Below are positions 51,711 through 60,865 of a DNA stretch of 64,000 bases, piece by piece. Within the stretch, counting starts at the first letter, position 1, and each line of letters opens with the position of its first letter. Below the pieces are notes generated by a model. The model was not told the origin of the DNA, searched no databases, and worked only from the letters and a program-made list of their open reading frames with translations. The stretch spans positions 37,130-101,129 of the forward strand of contig NZ_JALOAN010000002.1 of the NCBI RefSeq assembly GCF_023228785.1, in the 5' to 3' direction. The DNA comes from Sulfurimonas sp. (GTDB taxonomy: Bacteria > Campylobacterota > Campylobacteria > Campylobacterales > Sulfurimonadaceae). Made by a program: the position numbers and the translations under genes.

Positions 51711-51989
51711 TCAATAAAGATTTTCGCGGTAAATTGTGAGGACTTCTATACTCTCATCTGAGATACGGTATATAATACTAAAACCTTGATACACTAATTT
51801 TCTAGTATTTGGAGCTAGTTCCGCACTGGGTCTGCCTGCTTGGGGAAAGTGGTTAAGAGTCTGGGTAATATATTGACGCAACTTTTTTATATAAGAAACT
51901 GTCGTTTTTTTTGATCCACTTTGTTGATAGATATATTCTGCTAATTCCTCAAGTCTTTGATATGCTTTTTGAGAAAAATCAATCTTCAT
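51711..51989 (-). CDS. ParE-family toxin
   Basis: A 92-residue toxin: KIDFSQKAYQRLEELAEYIYQQSG, HFPQAGRPSAELAPNTRKLVYQGFSIIYRI and IEVLTIYRENLY fit ParE/RelE. It overlaps the antitoxin by 11 bp. It is not closely related to the first toxin. Confidence 0.9.
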   Translation of the reverse strand: MKIDFSQKAYQRLEELAEYIYQQSGSKKTTVSYIKKLRQYITQTLNHFPQAGRPSAELAPNTRKLVYQGFSIIYRISDESIEVLTIYRENLY

Positions 51990-52233
51990 ATTTTGCTAAA
52001 ACCTTCTCAAAAGCTTCTTCAATACCAATAATATCACCTCTCTCTATTTCTTTTATTGATTCTTGAACTTCGTGTTTCAAAGCAGCATGAGTTCGATTGT
52101 ATTCATCAAGTGAAATTAATACAACACTTTTGTCATTTTTAGTGGTTATGATGATTTCTTCATTATTATCACATACATCATCAATCAGAGTCTTGAGATT
52201 GTTACGAGCATTTGTATAGTTTACAGCTTGCAT
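51979..52233 (-). CDS. Phd/YefM-family antitoxin
   Basis: An 84-residue antitoxin starting MQAVNYTNARNNLKTLIDDV with the DNA-binding half, then VVLISLDEYNRTHAALKHE. The acidic C-terminal half (GDIIGIEEAFEKVLAKYED) would wrap the toxin. First gene of the pair; AAAGGATTAAT ribosome-binding site. Confidence 0.9.
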   Translation of the reverse strand: MQAVNYTNARNNLKTLIDDVCDNNEEIIITTKNDKSVVLISLDEYNRTHAALKHEVQESIKEIERGDIIGIEEAFEKVLAKYED

Positions 52234-52431
52234 ATTAATCCTTTTGTGTGTTTATGTGACAGGTTTCTGTCATTTTAGCATATTTATTCAAAAATTTATA
52301 CCTTATTCTATTTTGAGCTACATAGTAGACTTTTATATGTCATAAATAGTTCTTTTTGAAACTTTATCTATGTTTCAAGTAAAATGACAATAAGTTACTT
52401 GCATAAACTCTGAACACTCTCCTACAAAACA

Positions 52432-53214
52432 TCAAAGACTCTTTAAAAATTTTCTCACCGCACTACTAAATCCATCTAAATTTTCTACCATGCTAACATG
52501 TCCACTTTTGCTTAGGCTAACAAGTGTTGAGTTTTTTATCTTACTTGCCATTTCTTCCATCGTCTCTTTAGGTATCACTTTGTCACTTTCTGCAGTTATC
52601 AACAAAATAGGAATATCAATCATCTGTAAACTCTCAGATGTGTCAGTTCTACTAATCATCGCCAGCAGTGCCGCTTTTATGCCTAGTGGATTAAAGTTCA
52701 TGATGCCATCTTTCATTTTCTTTATTTTTAGTGGCTCTTTTTTGATAAAGTCTTCACTAAAAGCAACTGATAAAAAGCCATCTACAAAAGGTTCAACACC
52801 CTTAGCATCTATGTTTAAGATGCCAGTAGCTCTTTTTATTTTTGCTTCATCATTGTCACTGTTTGTTGCAGTATTTGCAAGTACCAAAGCCTTATAACTT
52901 TCTCTCTCATTTGCACGAAGTGCGATATAACCACCCATAGAAAACCCACAAAGTATGGGTTTTTGTAACTTTAAGCCCAAGACAACACTCTCTAAGTCTT
53001 GTACATAACTCTCCATTGTAAACTGAGCAGTTCCTACCTCAGACTTGCCAAATCCTCTAACATCATACGAGATGCAGTAGTACTCATCTTTAAACTCATT
53101 TATCACATCATCCCAAAGCGTATGATCAAAAGGAAAGCCGTGTATAAAAACTATCGCTTGATTTCTAACTTCACCAAAAGTATTGACACTTATACCCTCT
53201 ATTGTTTTTTGCAT
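52432..53214 (-). CDS. alpha/beta-fold hydrolase
   Basis: A 260-residue esterase-like hydrolase: oxyanion-loop FIHGFPFDH, nucleophile Ser92 in CGFSMGGYIAL, catalytic Asp in TAESDKVIP and His in SKSGHVSMVE. It resembles 3-oxoadipate enol-lactonase and BioH-type enzymes but without pathway neighbours the substrate cannot be set. It lies between the accessory island and hypA. Confidence 0.85.
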   Translation of the reverse strand: MQKTIEGISVNTFGEVRNQAIVFIHGFPFDHTLWDDVINEFKDEYYCISYDVRGFGKSEVGTAQFTMESYVQDLESVVLGLKLQKPILCGFSMGGYIALRANERESYKALVLANTATNSDNDEAKIKRATGILNIDAKGVEPFVDGFLSVAFSEDFIKKEPLKIKKMKDGIMNFNPLGIKAALLAMISRTDTSESLQMIDIPILLITAESDKVIPKETMEEMASKIKNSTLVSLSKSGHVSMVENLDGFSSAVRKFLKSL

Positions 53215-53314
53215 CTGAGTTCCTTTTTTATATCTACATAGATTTTATCTATATAACCTAACTCTATCATAATCTTGGAGGGTTCTTAAAAAGTACAGAT
53301 TATTTATACAAAAA

Positions 53315-53656
53315 TCACTCAAGCTCCAACTGCATCAGATACATATCCTCGCCATCCAAAACACTCAAGTCTACACTTTTGCATTTTGGACAATGGTACT
53401 CGTTGCCCTCTATGGTTGACTCTTCTTGGCATCCATTACACTTGATAATAACTGGTTGGATATTTATTATAAACTCGGCTTTTTCACAAATGGTTTTCTC
53501 TTTAAAAGTGTCAAACGCAGTTCTTAAAAGTTCTGGTTCAACTCCGCTCATAACGCCTATTTTTATCACTACTTTTGTAACTTTTGTAGCTTGATTTTTC
53601 GCCGCATTTTCATCACACGAATCCAAAAGTGATTGAACTATACTATACTCATGCAT
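53315..53656 (-). CDS. hypA: hydrogenase nickel metallochaperone
   Basis: A 113-residue HypA. It passes nickel with HypB to the hydrogenase large subunit (and in Helicobacter also to urease). The nickel site is at the N-terminus (MHE, His2); the zinc site is CNGCQEES and HCPKCKS, two C-x2-C pairs. It is the last gene of the hyp cluster, 3 bp after hypX. Confidence 0.95.
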   Translation of the reverse strand: MHEYSIVQSLLDSCDENAAKNQATKVTKVVIKIGVMSGVEPELLRTAFDTFKEKTICEKAEFIINIQPVIIKCNGCQEESTIEGNEYHCPKCKSVDLSVLDGEDMYLMQLELE

Positions 53657-53659
53657 CTC

Positions 53660-55315
53660 TTATTCCTTGATTTTATTTTTCAACCTCTTCGGTGTCTCTA
53701 AAGCACACACTTTGTGTACAAAATCATATCTTAGTTTATGAAAAGAGCTATCTTCATCCCAAAACTCTGGATGCATTGCTTTTAACTCTTGCTCTTTTTT
53801 TAGCTCCAGAGTAGAACTATTTTGAGATAGATTATCTTCTTTTTCATATAAAAAATCACTATATATTTCTTCATCTTCGCATTGTTTTTGAGCAAATGCA
53901 TCTAAAGAGTCAAAATAACCATCAGCTTCAAAAACTTCATCAATCATACCAATCCCAAATGCACTATTTGCGCTTATGGGCAAGCACTCATTTAAAAGTT
54001 CTTGAGCTTTTTCCTCGCCAACTCTCTTTGGCAAGGTAAAAGTATGATATTCACTCCCACTAAGCCCCAAAGTTTTATAGTGAGGATTTAAGACAACACC
54101 CTCTTTTGCAATTACATAATCACATGCAAGTGCCAAAAACACTCCACCAGCTCCTGCATTTTTGCCCAGAGATGCGACAGTTATAACATCGTCTGCATAA
54201 AGAATAGATCTCACAAGATCGTTCATAGCATTTATATTACTCCAACCATCTTCTCCCTGCTTTTTTGAGTCTTGCAATATGTTTAGATGGATGCCATTAC
54301 TAAAAAAATCAACTCCACCCATTAAAACTATAACCCTGCAACTCTCCTTTAAGTATTCAAAGGCGTATTTTAGTCTTATACATTGTTCAGAATGCATTGC
54401 ACCGTTATGAAAATTAAAGTAGAGATATCCAACCTCACCGATAATTTTAGAACTTATCTCATGAAAGGTTTTCTCTCCTACCTCGCTTATTAAAGGAATG
54501 CGTATCTCTTTAACACCTATTATCTTTTCTTTTAAAACATAAGTCGAGGGAAGTTTAAAGCTACCTATCTCTTGGAGATGACTTATCCACAAAGCACCAT
54601 CAACAGTTGCCACGCAAATAGCTCCATCTCTTTTGGCAATTATCTCTTTTGGCTCTCCTCGCAAGGTTTTTTCTTCATGAGCTCCAAAAAGATAACACTC
54701 AACTTCTAAAAACTCATCTCTAACACCGGGATAACTATCACTCAAATGTATCTTTTTTATAATCTCTTTTGTTGTATCTTTTTGCCAGTTTATAGCTCTA
54801 TCTTCTTGTTTAAGATAAGGATGCAAGGGAGCTTCTAGTTGCTTTATGGGTTGAAAGCTCTTGTTTTGTAAGTTTTTTAAAAGCTCTAAAAGTGCTTCTA
54901 TCGTAGCATCAGAGACTTCGTTTCTATAGATAGAAGCCTTATAGCTCTCTCTCATTTTAAATCTTACTTGCGCGTAGATATCTCCACCATCTAGTTCTTC
55001 ATTAGCCTTAAGTATCACAACGCCCCACTCTTTCTTTTCATCTCTTAAAGCGTGGTCTAGTGAGTTATGACCTCTATCGCCTCTGATGCCAGGATGAAGT
55101 ATAAAGGTAGGAACTTTTAAAAAGATATCCGCAGAGAGGTAGCTTTTGAGATATGGACAAAATATAATATCAGGCTTAAATCTCTCTATCTCTTCTAAAA
55201 TCTTCCTATCATCTACAGCGTATTTAACACTAACTTCATGACGCAGATCTTGCAAAGTACAAAAAACTCTCTGAGTTAGAGAGTTAAAAGCAGATACAAC
55301 TAGAAGAATTCTCAT
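53660..55315 (-). CDS. hypX: hydrogenase maturation protein HypX (HoxX)
   Basis: A 551-residue fusion. Residues about 1-270 resemble formyl-transferases with ILHPGIRGDRGHNSLDHAL; residues about 280-500 are an enoyl-CoA hydratase/crotonase fold with LMGGVDFFSNGIHLN and LGKNAGAGGVFLALACDY. HypX is known to make CO from a formyl donor (via formyl-CoA) for the active-site Fe-CO ligand under oxygen. It sits between hypE and hypA with 3-bp gaps. Confidence 0.9.
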   Translation of the reverse strand: MRILLVVSAFNSLTQRVFCTLQDLRHEVSVKYAVDDRKILEEIERFKPDIIFCPYLKSYLSADIFLKVPTFILHPGIRGDRGHNSLDHALRDEKKEWGVVILKANEELDGGDIYAQVRFKMRESYKASIYRNEVSDATIEALLELLKNLQNKSFQPIKQLEAPLHPYLKQEDRAINWQKDTTKEIIKKIHLSDSYPGVRDEFLEVECYLFGAHEEKTLRGEPKEIIAKRDGAICVATVDGALWISHLQEIGSFKLPSTYVLKEKIIGVKEIRIPLISEVGEKTFHEISSKIIGEVGYLYFNFHNGAMHSEQCIRLKYAFEYLKESCRVIVLMGGVDFFSNGIHLNILQDSKKQGEDGWSNINAMNDLVRSILYADDVITVASLGKNAGAGGVFLALACDYVIAKEGVVLNPHYKTLGLSGSEYHTFTLPKRVGEEKAQELLNECLPISANSAFGIGMIDEVFEADGYFDSLDAFAQKQCEDEEIYSDFLYEKEDNLSQNSSTLELKKEQELKAMHPEFWDEDSSFHKLRYDFVHKVCALETPKRLKNKIKE

Positions 55316-55318
55316 CTC

Positions 55319-56317
55319 TTAGCAGATCCGAGGAAGTAACTCACCACTTGGAGTCTCTAAAAACCTTGAAGTTCCCCAACTGCTTTTTAGTATAACTCTT
55401 TGCATATGAGTGTCGCTGACTTTACCAATTATGGTAGCTCTTTGACAATTCTCAAAACCTTTTAAGATCTCCACAGCCCTCTGAGCATCCTCTTTTTTTA
55501 CAGCCAAAACAAAAGTACCCTCATTTGCTAAAGCAGTAGCTTCAAAGCCTAACATCTCGCAGATCCCTTTGACTTCATCGCTCACAGGAATACTCTCTTC
55601 TTCTACTTCTATACAGATATTTGACTGCTTCGCCCACTCATTTAAAACTGCACTAACTCCGCCTCTAGTAGCGTCTCTCATGGCAGTTATATTTATATTA
55701 GCGTCAAGTAGTGCTTTTACTTGTGGGTAGAGTGATTCACAATCACTCTCTAGTGAACTCTTCATCTCAATGCCCTCACGAGCGACAAAAATAGCCGCTC
55801 CATGACACCCAATATCACGATTTACTATGACGAGATCTTCCATAGTAATGTTGTTAGAACTGATCCCTTTTTTTATCACCTCACCGATCCCGCTAGTGTT
55901 TATAAAAATCTTATCAACACTACCACGAGGTACAACTTTAGTATCGCCACTTACAACCAAAGCCCCATTAACTTCAAGCTCTTTTTTCATACTTCGCACG
56001 ATCTTCTCTAGATCTCTAGTAGCAAAACCCTCTTCTATAATCACACTACAAGTAAGATATTTAGGCTTTGCTCCCATCATTGCAAGGTCATTACAAGTAC
56101 CACAAACAGCAAGCTTACCAATGTCTGCTCCCGCAAAAAAGAGAGGTGAGACCGTAAAACTATCAGTAGAAAATGCTAACTCGCCATCATGAATAATAGC
56201 CGCATCTTCACTTTTAGCTAAGATCTCATTGTTAAAAGCCTTATAAAAAACCTTAGAGATCAGTTCATTATTCTCTTCTCCACCATTACCCTGTGCTAAG
56301 GTTACTGTTTTAGTCAT
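55319..56317 (-). CDS. hypE: hydrogenase expression/formation protein HypE
   Basis: A 332-residue HypE that dehydrates the carbamoyl group on its C-terminal cysteine to cyanide for the Fe centre. The AIR-synthase-like fold starts TLAQGNGGEENNELIS and the functional C-terminus ends PRIC. A GGAGGGAATGAA ribosome-binding site follows the REP pair upstream. Confidence 0.95.
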   Translation of the reverse strand: MTKTVTLAQGNGGEENNELISKVFYKAFNNEILAKSEDAAIIHDGELAFSTDSFTVSPLFFAGADIGKLAVCGTCNDLAMMGAKPKYLTCSVIIEEGFATRDLEKIVRSMKKELEVNGALVVSGDTKVVPRGSVDKIFINTSGIGEVIKKGISSNNITMEDLVIVNRDIGCHGAAIFVAREGIEMKSSLESDCESLYPQVKALLDANINITAMRDATRGGVSAVLNEWAKQSNICIEVEEESIPVSDEVKGICEMLGFEATALANEGTFVLAVKKEDAQRAVEILKGFENCQRATIIGKVSDTHMQRVILKSSWGTSRFLETPSGELLPRIC

Positions 56318-56330
56318 TTCATTCCCTCCT

Positions 56331-56417
56331 CGTTCCCACGCTCCGCGTGGGAATGCATATATAAATCACTCTCTCAATCTCAAGAATCCTATTAGTTACC
56401 ACGCGGAGCGTGGGAAC
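56331..56417. repeat. inverted pair of REP-like palindromes between hypE and hypD
   Basis: TTCCCACGC-TCC-GCGTGGGAA at 56333-56353 is a perfect 9-bp stem. About 46 bp later CCACGC-GGA-GCGTGG (56399-56413), followed by GAAC, is the same word in reverse orientation. The GTTCCCACGCTCCGCGTGGGAA family is common in many proteobacteria and is linked in some to RAYT-type transposases. It divides the hyp operon and may stabilise or terminate the upstream mRNA. Confidence 0.85.
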
Positions 56418-56427
56418 AAGAAACAAT

Positions 56428-57597
56428 TTATACCAAATTCCCATACTTATAGTAAGCCGCACATGCGCCTTCACTACTTACCATACAGCTTCCAACTGGG
56501 CTTGTTGGTTTACATGCAGTTCCAAAAATTGTACACTCTGGTGGGCTTGCCATTCCTCTTAATATATCTCCGCAGATGCAAAGCTTATGATCTTCTATCT
56601 CGCCTATTGGCAAAATATCTTTGTAGATCATTTCTGCATCGTACTCTTTGAACTCATCTCTTAGTTTTAGTCCACTCTTTGGAATATTACCTAAACCTCG
56701 CCACTTAAAGAGATCTCGTTTGTTAAAATACTTATCTATCAGATTTTGTGCTTTTACATTTCCATCATAAGAGACAAGGCGTTTGTACTCAACTTCAAGA
56801 GAGCATCTATCTTCTACAAACTGCTTTACTATCATGCTTATAGCCTGCATAACATCAACTGGCTCAAATCCAGCGACCACAACAGGACGGTTATAGTCTC
56901 TTGGGAACTCTTCATAGATCTTGCTTCCACTTATTACGCTCACATGTGAGGGCCCTAAAAAAGCGTCTATTTTGTTGTTGTAACTATCGACATGCTCGTC
57001 TCTTGAGTCGATTAACTCGCGCATCACTTCAGGAACTGTTACATGGTTTATGTGAAAGTAGATATTTTTAATATCTTGCTTGATTACAGAGTCGATTAGT
57101 GCCGCTGTCATCGGTGTTGTTGTCTCAAAGCCTATAGCAAAAAAGATGACTTTCTTTGTTATATTCTCTTTAGCAATTTTTATACACTCTAGGGGCGAGT
57201 AAACAAAACGAACATCAGCGCCTTTGCTTCTTGCATCTTGTAAAGTTCCACTACTTCCTGGCACTTTTATCATATCTCCCAAAGTTACCAAGATAACATC
57301 CTCTTGCATCGCCAAAACATAAGCATGATCTATCCGCTCTTTTGGCATGATACAAACAGGGCAACCAGGACCATGAATGAACTTTATGTTTGCTGGAAGA
57401 AGTTGAGGAAGACCAAACTTCATAATTGTGTGAGTATGTCCACCACAAACCTCCATGATATTTATAGGGGTTTTTAACTTCTTAGCATCTTCTTTTATGA
57501 TCTTTGCATAAGCTTTTATAGTGTTGGCATCTCTAAAATCATCATATAAGTTTACAAGTTCTAACTCCACGCTATGCTCCTCTGTTTGGACACTCAT
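56428..57597 (-). CDS. hypD: hydrogenase formation protein HypD
   Basis: A 389-residue iron-sulfur scaffold protein that with HypC carries the Fe(CN)2CO group. Key cysteines are in MEVCGGHTH, GPGCPVCIMP and the C-terminal CICGDILRG and CTIFGTACKPTSPVGSCMVSS (4Fe-4S cluster region). The gene begins inside the end of hypC by 26 bp; a later start is possible. Confidence 0.95.
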   Translation of the reverse strand: MSVQTEEHSVELELVNLYDDFRDANTIKAYAKIIKEDAKKLKTPINIMEVCGGHTHTIMKFGLPQLLPANIKFIHGPGCPVCIMPKERIDHAYVLAMQEDVILVTLGDMIKVPGSSGTLQDARSKGADVRFVYSPLECIKIAKENITKKVIFFAIGFETTTPMTAALIDSVIKQDIKNIYFHINHVTVPEVMRELIDSRDEHVDSYNNKIDAFLGPSHVSVISGSKIYEEFPRDYNRPVVVAGFEPVDVMQAISMIVKQFVEDRCSLEVEYKRLVSYDGNVKAQNLIDKYFNKRDLFKWRGLGNIPKSGLKLRDEFKEYDAEMIYKDILPIGEIEDHKLCICGDILRGMASPPECTIFGTACKPTSPVGSCMVSSEGACAAYYKYGNLV

Positions 57598-57862
57598 CTG
57601 CTTCTAATATGGCTTCGAGCCTATCTTCTTCATTCATGGCGGCTATGATCTCTTTGTAGAGTTCCAAACTATCTAGTGCTTCGGCTTCATCGATCTTGTT
57701 CATAACAAAACCAATGTGTAAGAGTACATAGTCACCTACTTTTATATCTTCTTCGCTCATAAGTGACAAAGAAGCATCTCTTTGTACACCCATAGTATCA
57801 ACAGTTGCGATCTCGTTTTCTTTGTCTATTTTGACAACTTTACTTGGAATTGAGAGGCACAT
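57572..57862 (-). CDS. hypC: hydrogenase assembly chaperone HypC
   Basis: A 96-residue HypC/HybG chaperone. After Met removal the N-terminal Cys2 (MCLSIPSKVV) binds the Fe group; DYVLLHIGFVMNKIDEAEA is the typical core. The C-terminal 20 residues (ILEADECPNRGA) are longer than the minimal family. It overlaps hypB by one base. Confidence 0.95.
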   Translation of the reverse strand: MCLSIPSKVVKIDKENEIATVDTMGVQRDASLSLMSEEDIKVGDYVLLHIGFVMNKIDEAEALDSLELYKEIIAAMNEEDRLEAILEADECPNRGA

Positions 57863-58632
57863 TATCTATTTCCTAATTTAAATTCTATCCAAGCCGCTAC
57901 TTTTTTGATCGACTCTTCATCTTTTGTACTAACTTCTAGTATATCAACGCTCGGTTTTAGTGCTCTTGCCATCTCTTTTTCTCTTTTGATGTCATACTCA
58001 AAGTGAGGGAGTAGATCTACTTTTGTAAAGAGGATTAGATCTGCTTGGCGAAACATTACAGGATACTTTGCAATCTTATCTTCACCCTCTGGAATGCTCA
58101 CAAGAACCACATTTAAGTGACTTCCAACATCATAACTTGCAGGGCAAACTAGGTTTCCAACATTTTCTACAAAACAGACATCTACACTACCCAAGTCCAT
58201 ATGATGAAGAGCTTTGTGAACCATAAAGGCATCAAGGTGGCAAGCTGAACCTGTCTGGATCTGATGAGCTTCAATGCCCTTTGCTTTTAGTCTATCTGCA
58301 TCACGACTAGTCTCTAGATCTCCCTCAATTACATTAAATTTAAAGCTTGCCAGATCTGCTAAAGCTTCTAGGAGTGCAGTTTTTCCACTTCCTGGACTAC
58401 TCATAAGGTTTATCGACAAAACATTATGCGAGTCAAAGTGTGCTCTGTTATGTTTTGCTTCATGATCATTTTTATCTAAGATTTTAGTAATAATTGAGAT
58501 CGTTTTAGGATCGTTTAACTGAGGGTTATCATGTAGGTGAGCATGAGCTTCTTGATGGTCATGAGAACCCTCATGATGATGTCCATGACTCTCTCTTTGT
58601 TCTGTTATTGAGCAACCACAATCTTTACACAT
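57862..58632 (-). CDS. hypB: hydrogenase nickel incorporation GTPase HypB
   Basis: A 256-residue GTPase for nickel insertion. Residues 1-8 hold the high-affinity Ni site CKDCGCS; a His-rich stretch (HGHHHEGSHDHQEAHAHLH) may store nickel; the P-loop is SSPGSGKTALLE and the later CHLDAFMVH and TKVDLLPHFE are G-protein features. Start overlaps the hypF stop by eight bases. Confidence 0.95.
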   Translation of the reverse strand: MCKDCGCSITEQRESHGHHHEGSHDHQEAHAHLHDNPQLNDPKTISIITKILDKNDHEAKHNRAHFDSHNVLSINLMSSPGSGKTALLEALADLASFKFNVIEGDLETSRDADRLKAKGIEAHQIQTGSACHLDAFMVHKALHHMDLGSVDVCFVENVGNLVCPASYDVGSHLNVVLVSIPEGEDKIAKYPVMFRQADLILFTKVDLLPHFEYDIKREKEMARALKPSVDILEVSTKDEESIKKVAAWIEFKLGNR

Positions 58633-60865
58633 ATTTTATATCCTTAATTTTTTTTGATAAAACATAATAAGCCTGCCCTAAAGCGATGCCACCGTCATTA
58701 ATAACCGTTTCTTTTTGAGAGTAAAATTTTATATTCTCCTCTCTTAAGCCTTTACAAACAAGCTCTAAGAGTGTTTTGTTTTGAAAGACTCCGCCACTTA
58801 AAATCACTTCTAGTTTTTCGATTTTCGAGATCTCTATAATGATTTTTACTAGCGTATTTATAAGCATCGTGCTTAACTCTTTTTTATCTACTTTATACTT
58901 TAAAATGTATTCTACTACATTCATATCAACCACGCCACTCTCAATGGTGTAGTTGAAGCATTTTTTTATACTTTTGTCATAAAAACTCTCACATAAAAGT
59001 CCACTCTCTCCCTCATAGCTTATGCTTTGAGCAATGTTTGAAAATGAAGCGATAGCATCAAAAAGTCTTCCAACTGAGGAACTCTTTGGAGCATTTAGAT
59101 CTTTTGTAAAACTTTGATGAAGCATCTTTATCTCATCTTTAGAAAATGCTTTTACAACATCTAAATCAAGCTTTATAATCTCATCAAAACTAAGCTCCTC
59201 TAAAAGCATACTAAGAGCAACTCTACGAGGCTCTTTTATAGCCCTCTCTCCGCCTAAAAGCTTAACCCTTTTAAAGTGGTACTTACGAGAATCTCCCACA
59301 AATATTTCTCCACCCCAAAGAGTTTTATCATCTCCATAACCAGTGCCATCAAAACTAAAACCTAAATAGTCACCAACTAGCCCAAACTCTGCCTTACAAG
59401 CATAGATATGAGCTAAATGGTGCCCAAGCTCTACTAGATCTTTATCTTGTTTTTTCGCCCACTTTGTAGTCTCATAGTTTGGATGTTTGTCGTGGACTAT
59501 GAGCTCAGGTTCAAAGTCGTAAAAATTTTTAAAAGTCTCAAGTGTTCGCTCAAAGTAACCAAAAGCCTCTAATGAACCTAAATCTCCAATATGCGGAGAT
59601 ATTATAATATTTTCATCCATAACCAAAGCTATGGAATTTTTTTGGTTTGCTCCAACTGCCAGGATTTTCTCTGTAGATGCAAATGGAAGTTTTACAACTT
59701 TTGGAGCATATCCACGAGAAGCTCTAAGTATTTGAATCTCCTCGTCAACTACTTGAACTAAAGAGTCATCCACACCATTAATTATCTCTCTGTCAAAATC
59801 GAGTATAACATCAACAAAAGGGAGCTTTTGAACTATTGTCTCTTTATTTGTAATAATAGGCTCATCACCTAAGTTCGCACTTGTAGCAACTATTGGGTTT
59901 TGTAGATGTTCAATAAGGAGATGGTGTAAGCCACTATAAGGCAAAAAACACCCTATTTTATCTATATTTGGAGCTATGTTAAATGAGATCTCATCATCCA
60001 CTTTTTTGTTTTTTTGTAAAATAACTATAGGTGCTTCTTTGGAACTTAAAAGCTCTTCTTCTTTCTCACTAACACAGGCAAAACTCTTTACTTGCTCAAG
60101 ACTTTTACACATTAGGGCAAATGGTTTTGTAGGTCTGTTTTTATATGCTCGTAACTTCTTTACAACTTCATCACTGCTTGCATCACAAACTATGTGAAAA
60201 CCGCCAATACCTTTTATAGCTACTATCTTGCCTTCTTTTATATAAGAAGCAACTCGTTTATAGATCTCTTGTGTCTCTATCTGAATATTATCACGGTAAA
60301 GAGATAGTTTTGGTCCGCAGTTATTGCATGAGATCGGCTGTGCATGGTAGCGTCTATCATGTGGATCTTCATAAGATTTTTGGCATTCGTTGCACATTAA
60401 GAAGCTTTGCATAGAAGTCTTTTTTCTATCATAAGGAACACCCTTTATTATGGAGTATCTAGGTCCACAATTTGTGCAGTTTGTGCCAAAGTAGTTGTAA
60501 AATCTGCCTTTGATTTTTATATCTCTTAAACAATCTTTACATATAGCAATATCACAAGCTACTTGTGCTGATTTTGAGTTTTTTGAGCTTTGTGAACTTT
60601 CTATTATTTTAAAGCTTGGTTCTTTTAGAAGAGTTATCTCTTTTTTACTTATAGAGTCAACTCTAGCAAGTGGAGGAAGATCAACTTTTAGAGATCTCTC
60701 TAGGGCATCTATATTTAAATCCTTTCCTTGAACTTGGATCTCTACCCCAGTTTCATTATTGTTAACAAAACCAACAAGATCTAGCTCAATTGCTCTTTTA
60801 TAGACAAAAGGGCGAAATCCAACACCCTGAACCTGCCCTTTTATACTATAACTGAACCTTTTCAA
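58625..60865 (-). CDS. hypF: carbamoyltransferase HypF
   Basis: A 746-residue protein that makes the carbamoyl group for HypE. Acylphosphatase domain 1-90 (GQVQGVGFRPFVYKRA), two zinc fingers (CKDCLRDI with CTNCGPRYS; CNECQKSY with CNNCGPKL), YrdC-like 200-390, and Kae1-like carbamoyltransferase to the end with HHLAHIYACKAEF and FDGTGYGDDKTLWGGE. Start overlaps the hydE stop by four bases. Confidence 0.95.
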   Translation of the reverse strand: MKRFSYSIKGQVQGVGFRPFVYKRAIELDLVGFVNNNETGVEIQVQGKDLNIDALERSLKVDLPPLARVDSISKKEITLLKEPSFKIIESSQSSKNSKSAQVACDIAICKDCLRDIKIKGRFYNYFGTNCTNCGPRYSIIKGVPYDRKKTSMQSFLMCNECQKSYEDPHDRRYHAQPISCNNCGPKLSLYRDNIQIETQEIYKRVASYIKEGKIVAIKGIGGFHIVCDASSDEVVKKLRAYKNRPTKPFALMCKSLEQVKSFACVSEKEEELLSSKEAPIVILQKNKKVDDEISFNIAPNIDKIGCFLPYSGLHHLLIEHLQNPIVATSANLGDEPIITNKETIVQKLPFVDVILDFDREIINGVDDSLVQVVDEEIQILRASRGYAPKVVKLPFASTEKILAVGANQKNSIALVMDENIIISPHIGDLGSLEAFGYFERTLETFKNFYDFEPELIVHDKHPNYETTKWAKKQDKDLVELGHHLAHIYACKAEFGLVGDYLGFSFDGTGYGDDKTLWGGEIFVGDSRKYHFKRVKLLGGERAIKEPRRVALSMLLEELSFDEIIKLDLDVVKAFSKDEIKMLHQSFTKDLNAPKSSSVGRLFDAIASFSNIAQSISYEGESGLLCESFYDKSIKKCFNYTIESGVVDMNVVEYILKYKVDKKELSTMLINTLVKIIIEISKIEKLEVILSGGVFQNKTLLELVCKGLREENIKFYSQKETVINDGGIALGQAYYVLSKKIKDIKYV

